Below, piece by piece: positions 29,779 to 35,364 of a DNA stretch of 35,364 nt. Both the position numbers and the translations under genes were made by a program. How positions within the stretch are numbered: the stretch's first letter is position 1; each line of letters begins with the position of its first letter. The notes beneath the pieces were generated by a model. The model worked only from the letters and a program-made list of their open reading frames with translations, was not told the origin of the DNA and did no database searches. Origin of the DNA: a virus; IMG/VR virus record IMGVR_UViG_3300042473_001001, positions 1 to 35,364 of that record, one strand, 5' to 3'.

Positions 29779-30209
29779 TTAACGAACTAATTTCGGACTT
29801 AATAAAAATAGAAATAGCGCACGTATTCCAATATGAAAGGAATGGAGAAGTAGTTATGTTTCATTTTGATTCTGATTCAATATTCGATACTAAAAACTTT
29901 GGTGGGTATGTAAGGCAAATTAAAAGTACTCGAATAGAAGATAAAAATGTGACTAATTATTTTAGAACTGATTATAAATTAGTTTTATTTTTCGATTCTA
30001 AAAGATGCTTTGAAGATATTAAGAATATATTAGCGAATGTAGAAAGTGGAAAAAGAATAGGTGATATATTGGGCGTGAAAGTAAAAACATTTTATCTAGA
30101 TAGCGTTTTAAATGCGAAACAAGAAAAATTAAAAGGATTTAATAAAAAGGTTATTATTGCAGATATTGAGGTTACTGAAATTATTTGTAAAACACCAATT
30201 AATTGTTAA
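29775..30209 (+). CDS. Putative tail terminator-like protein
   Basis: A 144-residue protein starting inside the previous stop (ATGA overlap). It has a helix, a strand block (ERNGEVVMFHFDSDSIF), central strands (TDYKLVLFFDSK), and KVIIADIEVTEIICK at the end. Size and place fit a tail terminator or neck protein, but this is inference from order. Confidence 0.45.
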   Translation: MINELISDLIKIEIAHVFQYERNGEVVMFHFDSDSIFDTKNFGGYVRQIKSTRIEDKNVTNYFRTDYKLVLFFDSKRCFEDIKNILANVESGKRIGDILGVKVKTFYLDSVLNAKQEKLKGFNKKVIIADIEVTEIICKTPINC

Positions 30210-30225
30210 TTTAAAAAATAAAGAT

Positions 30226-30567
30226 ATGGCAAAACAAGGATGCTGCGGATTTGGGAACTCATATTCATTTGTGGCTACACCCACACCACCCCCACCACCG
30301 ACACCAATAACGGCTGGAGATACTGAACTAATTGTGTTAAACGAAGTTGTAGCTGGTAGCGTACCCGCTGGGGCGTTTAGAGTTGAAATTAGTAATGTAG
30401 GCTTCGGAAATGGAGTTGTAAATGGTTCTGTTTTACCTTCGGGTAAAAATAGTTATTTTGAGTATTCTCATTTTGACCATTTAGAAAACAAACAATATTA
30501 CTTACCTGAAATCACTTTTGATGCGACAGGAACGGAGTTCTTTATTACAATTTATAAACCGCTTTAA
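30226..30567 (+). CDS. Small cysteine- and proline-rich virion protein
   Basis: The ATG at 30226 gives 113 residues; an upstream reading to 30157 is overlapped by the gene before. It starts MAKQGCCGFGNSYSFVATPT followed by a polyproline linker (PPPPP), then a strand-rich domain of about 85 residues (TELIVLNEVVAGSVPAGAFR; TEFFITIYKPL). The N-terminus might anchor in the virion or bind metal, with a small beta domain displayed. It is followed one base later by the large fibre gene. Confidence 0.5.
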   Translation: MAKQGCCGFGNSYSFVATPTPPPPPTPITAGDTELIVLNEVVAGSVPAGAFRVEISNVGFGNGVVNGSVLPSGKNSYFEYSHFDHLENKQYYLPEITFDATGTEFFITIYKPL

Positions 30568-30568
30568 T

Positions 30569-33500
30569 ATGAAAAAAATATTATTTATACTTTTATTAAT
30601 CACTTCTTTTGCGAACGCTCAAAGTTCGTTTAAGGATGCAGAACATGAATTTGTACCCGCTTGTAATAATGGCAAATCCATTATTTTGGGTCGTTTTTGG
30701 TTTCACATAAACGCAGTCGATACGGTTTGGAGAACATACTATTTTGATTCGACTGGAAAATCGTACACACCTACGGGATCTGTAACTTTGGGATTTTGTT
30801 ATAAAGCTGATACGGCTTTGATTAACGGCTTCAAAAGGATTACAGATAGTTTGCACGCTATTAATATGAATATGGTCGTAAACAACCTCCAAAACGACAC
30901 TATTATAAACAAATTGGATAGTTCTAATTATTACTTAAAGGATATTGCATCAAAAAGCGTTGTAGATACTTCAATGAAAGCGACTATTTCTTTATTTCAA
31001 GTTAAGGATTGCGCTGGTGCAAATGTAGGGTCACCCGAAGTAGTGCAAAAAACGATTGTTTTAAACAAAATCAATGCGAGTATATGTAATGCAGGTGACT
31101 TCAAAGATACGTCCGCAAACGCTATTTTAAGAGCTATTAAAACGAACTTAGCAGATTCTTTAAGAACATACGATTATTCTTATCAAATCCAAAACAATAA
31201 ACAAAACGATTCCTTAATTAAAAGAATGGATAGTTTATTAGCGAATAGTGGTGGGGATACTTCAATTAATCCAACTTTAAGATTATTGCAAAAAAATGTA
31301 TATGATAGTTTAAGAACTTTTAATTATTCTTATTTAGACACTACAAATGCGAGATTACTTCAAATGGTAGGTAAAACTTATTTTGATTCAAGTTGGTATG
31401 TACATTTAAGAGGGATTCAAAAAAATATAGCAGATAGCTTAAGAACGTATAACTATAAGTACGATTCAATCAATATAGTAAGGAATGATTCGATTTTAGC
31501 TTTAATGAAAGGCGACACTGCTAATTTAGATGACTATGGATCTAGTTTTCAAGTTCAAGATTGTGCGGGTGCAAACGTTGGCACGCCACAAAATGTATTA
31601 AAAACGGTTGTGCTTAATAAAGTGATAGCGAGTATATGTAATACGGCGGACTTTAAAGGGGACACTTCAATTAATTCCGTACTTAGAGCGATGCAAAAGA
31701 ATTTAGCTGACTCGTTAAGAATTTTTCGGTTTCAATACAGTTACTTCGATAGCTTACAAGCTACAGCCGATGCACTTTTGGCAAAAACAACGTTTGATAG
31801 TTCGTGGTATTCGGTTCTCAGAGATATACGTACCAACGTTAAAGATTCGTTACGAACTTTCAAATATTCATATATCGATACTACTAACGCCCGACTTGCT
31901 GAATTATTACTTAAACAATTTGCAGATACGAGTATCAATTCGGTTATTAGATTACTTCAAAAGAATGTAGCAGATAGTTTAAGATTAAATACAATGTTAA
32001 TTTTAGAATATGATAGAACGTATTGTGGAACGTCAAATGGAGTTTCTAAAGAATATAAAATAAGACAATTTAGCGAGTTTAACCAAGTGAGTAAGATTAA
32101 AACATTAAAACCTATTGAATACTCTACAGATGGTATGAATTGGGTAACAACTATAACAGATAGCACTACTTTTGTTTTGGGAACTTGTCCAATAGTAGAA
32201 CCTGAGCCGTATTGTATTGAAAATGTAAGTTATCATTTAACTGGAAATAGAGGGATAGTTCTTGAAAAATCAAAAATATTTGAGTACAAATCATTGGTTT
32301 ATGCAGGATCTACTATTTATACAGAAAAAAACAAAGTCTTAAAAGGCGATGCAGGCTGGGAATGGGGCAATGGAGACGTTGTTTTGAGAGAATTATTAAA
32401 AAATGACGTAATTATAACTAATACAACGTCTACAACCGATACTAGAATTTCTGTAATGCAAATATGTGGATATGAACCTATACAAGCGGACGCTATTGAT
32501 GGAGGCTTGGTTCTTTTAGCAAGCGCCGTTCCAAACGCTACAAATGATTCAATTTTGGTTAAATTTAATGACGTTCCAGCGGCTACAGGATATAGAGTAT
32601 TTAGATATGTAAAAGGAGCAAATCCAAATACCAAAATTCAATTAACAGATTGGACGGAGGGAACTGCTAATTCCAATATAGTAAATAACGGAGACGGGAC
32701 TTATACCTATAAAGATGGAACGGCGGTTTTGGGAACTGATTATATGTATTATTATGAGGCTTACAACTCCGTTTCTCAGGGCTTTTCAAACACAACTGAA
32801 GCTAGTTTATTACCTACTTCTTTTGAGCCCGTAATGCGAACTACAGCAGCTAATGAATTAGTAACACTACCTATGACCGTTTCAAGCCCTGTGACAATTG
32901 ATTGGGGTGATGGCACAACTACAACTCAAGGCGCACCATTTACAAAAGTTTACGCAACTCCTGGCGATTATCATATCAAAGTAAAAATAACGGCTTCAAA
33001 AGAGGTTAGTAATTTTATGTTTAATTTGACAGGAGACCGTTTAAAACTAATTGATATAAAAAATTGGGGATGGGTAAAATTAGGGCCAGCAGGAAGAAAC
33101 TTTTATGGTTGTGATAATTTGGTTACAATTACAGCTAAAGACGTTCCTACAGGTTTAACAAATATGAATTATATGTTTGCGAATTGTTCTAAATTAAGTA
33201 CAATTGATAAATTAGCAGATTGGAATACTTCAAATGTAACTAATATGGCTTTTACATTTTATAACTGCTCAGTATTTAATCAATCTATAAGTAATTTTAA
33301 TACAGCAAATGTAACTGACTTTACATATATGTTTGGAAATGCACGGTTATTTAACCAATCTGTAAGTAACTTTAATACTGCAAAAGCTACAAGTTTTGCT
33401 GGTATGTTTTTAGGAGCTTGGGTATTTAACCAGTCTGTTTCTAATTTTAACACAGCGTTAGTAACAAGAATGGATGGAATGTTTGGAGAAGCATATAAGT

Positions 33501-34021
33501 TTAATCAATCTGTAAGTAATTTTAATACAGCTAATGTAACTAATATGTTTTCAATGTTTAGAAATGCTTGGGCGTTTAACCAGTCTGTTTCAAATTTTGT
33601 AACAGATAAGGTGACTACGATGGGTCAAATGTTTAGTTTAGCAAAAGTATTTAATCAATCTGTATCAAATTTTAATACAGCAAATGTAACTGATTTTGGC
33701 GGAATGTTTACCAATGCTGCTTTATTTAACCAACCAGTTCCTTTTAATACGGTAAAAGCTACAAATATGGGGGCTATGTTTGCAAGAGCTACAGCGTTTA
33801 ACCAAGCTATTAATTTTAGCATTCCTTTAGTTAGTAATATGTTTGATTTTATAGGATTAAGCGGAATGAACACTACAAATGTTGATAATATGCTAATTAA
33901 TTTTGCAGGTCAAACAACTAAAAGCAATATTAACTTGAATCTTTTTAGACCTAGAACTACTGTTTCGGATGCAGCAAAAGCTACATTGGTAAGTAGAGGT
34001 TGGAGTGCAAGTGGCTGGTAA
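30569..34021 (+). CDS. Very large fibre/adhesin with Sec signal and BspA-type repeats
   Basis: The ATG at 30569 gives 1150 residues. The N-terminus is a clear Sec signal peptide (MKKILFILLLITSFANAQ, ANA-Q cleavage). Next are repeated shaft segments: CAGANVG blocks near residues 148 and 332, and several LQKN(V/A)-DSLR units with YSYxDTTNARL. A segment near 650-760 resembles a fibronectin type III domain, one near 775-810 is PKD-like (TIDWGDGTTT), and residues 855-1085 are DUF285/BspA-type repeats (FNQSVSNFNTANVT, MF). A signal peptide on a tail fibre is unusual. It may be a host-like adhesin captured as a receptor-binding protein. Confidence 0.7.
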   Translation: MKKILFILLLITSFANAQSSFKDAEHEFVPACNNGKSIILGRFWFHINAVDTVWRTYYFDSTGKSYTPTGSVTLGFCYKADTALINGFKRITDSLHAINMNMVVNNLQNDTIINKLDSSNYYLKDIASKSVVDTSMKATISLFQVKDCAGANVGSPEVVQKTIVLNKINASICNAGDFKDTSANAILRAIKTNLADSLRTYDYSYQIQNNKQNDSLIKRMDSLLANSGGDTSINPTLRLLQKNVYDSLRTFNYSYLDTTNARLLQMVGKTYFDSSWYVHLRGIQKNIADSLRTYNYKYDSINIVRNDSILALMKGDTANLDDYGSSFQVQDCAGANVGTPQNVLKTVVLNKVIASICNTADFKGDTSINSVLRAMQKNLADSLRIFRFQYSYFDSLQATADALLAKTTFDSSWYSVLRDIRTNVKDSLRTFKYSYIDTTNARLAELLLKQFADTSINSVIRLLQKNVADSLRLNTMLILEYDRTYCGTSNGVSKEYKIRQFSEFNQVSKIKTLKPIEYSTDGMNWVTTITDSTTFVLGTCPIVEPEPYCIENVSYHLTGNRGIVLEKSKIFEYKSLVYAGSTIYTEKNKVLKGDAGWEWGNGDVVLRELLKNDVIITNTTSTTDTRISVMQICGYEPIQADAIDGGLVLLASAVPNATNDSILVKFNDVPAATGYRVFRYVKGANPNTKIQLTDWTEGTANSNIVNNGDGTYTYKDGTAVLGTDYMYYYEAYNSVSQGFSNTTEASLLPTSFEPVMRTTAANELVTLPMTVSSPVTIDWGDGTTTTQGAPFTKVYATPGDYHIKVKITASKEVSNFMFNLTGDRLKLIDIKNWGWVKLGPAGRNFYGCDNLVTITAKDVPTGLTNMNYMFANCSKLSTIDKLADWNTSNVTNMAFTFYNCSVFNQSISNFNTANVTDFTYMFGNARLFNQSVSNFNTAKATSFAGMFLGAWVFNQSVSNFNTALVTRMDGMFGEAYKFNQSVSNFNTANVTNMFSMFRNAWAFNQSVSNFVTDKVTTMGQMFSLAKVFNQSVSNFNTANVTDFGGMFTNAALFNQPVPFNTVKATNMGAMFARATAFNQAINFSIPLVSNMFDFIGLSGMNTTNVDNMLINFAGQTTKSNINLNLFRPRTTVSDAAKATLVSRGWSASGW
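33275..33823 (+). repeat. 75-bp repeats encoding BspA/DUF285-type units
   Basis: Seven units begin at 33275, 33350, 33425, 33500, 33575, 33650 and 33725; six are 75 bp and the seventh is 72 bp, followed by a partial unit from 33797. Each codes FNQSVSNFNT, a variable centre with VT, and MF near the end. Only the framework is conserved, so these are old, diverged units. Confidence 0.85.
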
Positions 34022-34041
34022 TAAATAAATAAATTCAATAT

Positions 34042-35364
34042 ATGAAAAAAATAATATTAATATTAATGCTTTTTTCGGGTTTGCTACAAGCGCAGACCCA
34101 TCAAAGTTACCGACCTATAATCAATGTAGCAAAATACAGTGAAAAAGTCGATTCTGTTTATGTTAAAAACGACACTTTATTTATAGTAGATTCTTTTTCA
34201 AGGATAACAAAATTTCCTTTAGCAAAAGAAAGTAAAAAATATGATAATAAAGTAGATAGCACGTTTTTAAATACTACGGGAGATTCTATTATAGTAGTAG
34301 ACAACGGAGTTCGTAGTGCAATACCAATTGGTAAAACATTTGCAGAAAAAAATCGTTTCCACACAGATCCAAACGGAAATGATAATAATATAGGTAGCGA
34401 TGAAAGCCCCGTTTTAACGGTTGCAAAAGGGCTTACTTTATTAGGACAAGGCGATATACTATTAGTAGGGGAGGGAGTTTATAATGAAACTTTAACTATG
34501 AGCCTCCAAAACACGTCTCTAAGTGGTGAAAGTTCCAATTATGGTAGTTTGTCACAAATAGGCACTTTAAACGTCACTACGGCTTCGGGAACGTCCAATA
34601 GGGTCAGCGATATAACAATAGCAACCTTGAATCATACGGGCGGTGCGCCTTTATACCTTACAAATAGTTCTATTTCGGGAGCTTTAACCAAAAACAATAG
34701 TTCTTATATCGAAATTAGAAATTCAAGTCTTCAAGGTGCTACAAATAATTTTACGGGCGGTTCGGGATTAATTCAAAATTCATTAATAGGAAACACAATA
34801 ATCAATAGCGGTGGGTATGTTATTAAAGACGTAACTATTGACCCAAATGATAGCTTAGTAATTAAATCGGGCGTGGTTTATAATATTCAAAACGTAACTG
34901 GAAAGGTAGTAATTGAGGCTGGAGCTATTCCAATGAGTACGGCTTTACAAGGCGCTGGCTTAAGTGCTGAGTATTCAAAGGCATACGAAACAGATTATGC
35001 TAATAAACTAGCGATGCTTGTTCCCGATTCAGTAGCTACTTCGGCAATTGTAGTCGTTTGGAATAGAACGACAAAACGATTGGAATATACAAAATATCCT
35101 ACATTTGACACTACAAGCCTATCAAATCGAATTAATCAAAAAGTAAGCTATACAGATACTGCTGCAATGCTTTTGCCTTATTTGCGAAAAAATGATACTA
35201 TTTCATTAAGCAATAGAATAGATAAAAAAGTAGATAGTGTTTGGTATAAGTCTGATACAATGTTTGTAAAAACAAAAACCGGAACAACGGCATATCCACA
35301 AACTAAATATGTAGATTCGATTTATCAAAATACTGCAAAAGATAGTTTATTTTGGAATAAAAAC
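34042..35364 (+). CDS. Tail-spike-like protein with beta-helix, Sec signal (partial)
   Basis: Frame starts at 34042 and runs without a stop to the window edge (441 codons). Signal peptide MKKIILILMLFSGLLQA, cleaved before Q18. The part near residues 110-150 reads FHTDPNGNDNNIGSDESP, VLTVAKGL, GDILLVGEGVYNETLTM. This matches the start of right-handed beta-helix (DUF1565/NosD-like) domains in spike proteins. Turn-rich strands follow to about residue 310. The last 100 residues have heptad-like segments (KVDSVWYKSD; YVDSIYQNTAKDS) as in fibre stems. A second fibre with a Sec signal, adjacent to the first. Confidence 0.7.
   Translation, partial: MKKIILILMLFSGLLQAQTHQSYRPIINVAKYSEKVDSVYVKNDTLFIVDSFSRITKFPLAKESKKYDNKVDSTFLNTTGDSIIVVDNGVRSAIPIGKTFAEKNRFHTDPNGNDNNIGSDESPVLTVAKGLTLLGQGDILLVGEGVYNETLTMSLQNTSLSGESSNYGSLSQIGTLNVTTASGTSNRVSDITIATLNHTGGAPLYLTNSSISGALTKNNSSYIEIRNSSLQGATNNFTGGSGLIQNSLIGNTIINSGGYVIKDVTIDPNDSLVIKSGVVYNIQNVTGKVVIEAGAIPMSTALQGAGLSAEYSKAYETDYANKLAMLVPDSVATSAIVVVWNRTTKRLEYTKYPTFDTTSLSNRINQKVSYTDTAAMLLPYLRKNDTISLSNRIDKKVDSVWYKSDTMFVKTKTGTTAYPQTKYVDSIYQNTAKDSLFWNKN

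Noticed and set aside
32317-32634. 105-codon minus-strand frame inside the large fibre gene
   Set aside because: Shadow of the fibre gene; no TAnnTTTG box or A-rich leader on that strand.
33275-33823. CRISPR array
   Set aside because: The regular 75-bp periodicity is in-frame protein repeats with diverged sequence, not identical repeats with unique spacers. No CRISPR array was seen elsewhere.

Overview
The window is a piece of a tailed double-stranded DNA phage or prophage, almost certainly of a Bacteroidota host and most likely a flavobacterium. The DNA is AT-rich and starts are preceded by A-rich leaders instead of Shine-Dalgarno sites. Most promoters carry the Bacteroidota -7 box TAnnTTTG. 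The family calls (BT4734/VirE-type primase, small lipoproteins with CSK(D/E) after the lipobox, fibre genes with Sec signals) also fit. A long tape-measure gene and a tail-tube-like protein point to a siphovirus-like virion. No integrase, repressor or lysis gene is visible, so the lifestyle is open.

Layout. (1) 1-7570, early and nucleic-acid region: the end of a DUF3440 PAPS-reductase-like gene, a RecB/Cas4-type exonuclease, small hypotheticals, two short genes bounded by nested inverted repeats (1811-2484), a Rad52/Sak-like annealing protein, a NinG-like protein, a NUMOD4-HNH-AP2 homing endonuclease, a small protein with an SSB-type tail, DUF3310 and MazG-like proteins, and two structured RNA regions (6208-6291, 6521-6606). 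(2) 7606-9272: small (probable) and large terminase. (3) 9302-14328: a membrane protein, small tail genes, a tail-assembly-chaperone pair joined by a T9 slippery run, and the tape measure. (4) 14329-17896, accessory island: tRNA-Leu(TAG), a second HNH endonuclease, two predicted lipoproteins, a zinc-ribbon peptide, and an AEP-type primase behind a strongly folded leader. (5) 17932-23117: large tail proteins and the probable tail tube protein, followed by an ORF that may be joined to it by +1 frameshifting. (6) 23174-30209: portal with a DnaJ-like zinc finger, minor head protein, one minus-strand gene, scaffold, major capsid and neck genes. (7) 30226 to the end: a small cysteine/proline-rich protein and two very large fibre/adhesin genes, the last cut by the window edge.

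Two promoter types can be told apart. One carries TTGACA(T/A)TTGTAAA plus TATCTTTGCA and drives accessory or early genes, including the minus-strand gene. The other is a 44-bp module found only before the probable tail tube and major capsid genes, which looks like a late promoter for the most abundant virion proteins.

Functional names rest on motifs and gene order read by eye; no database search was run.
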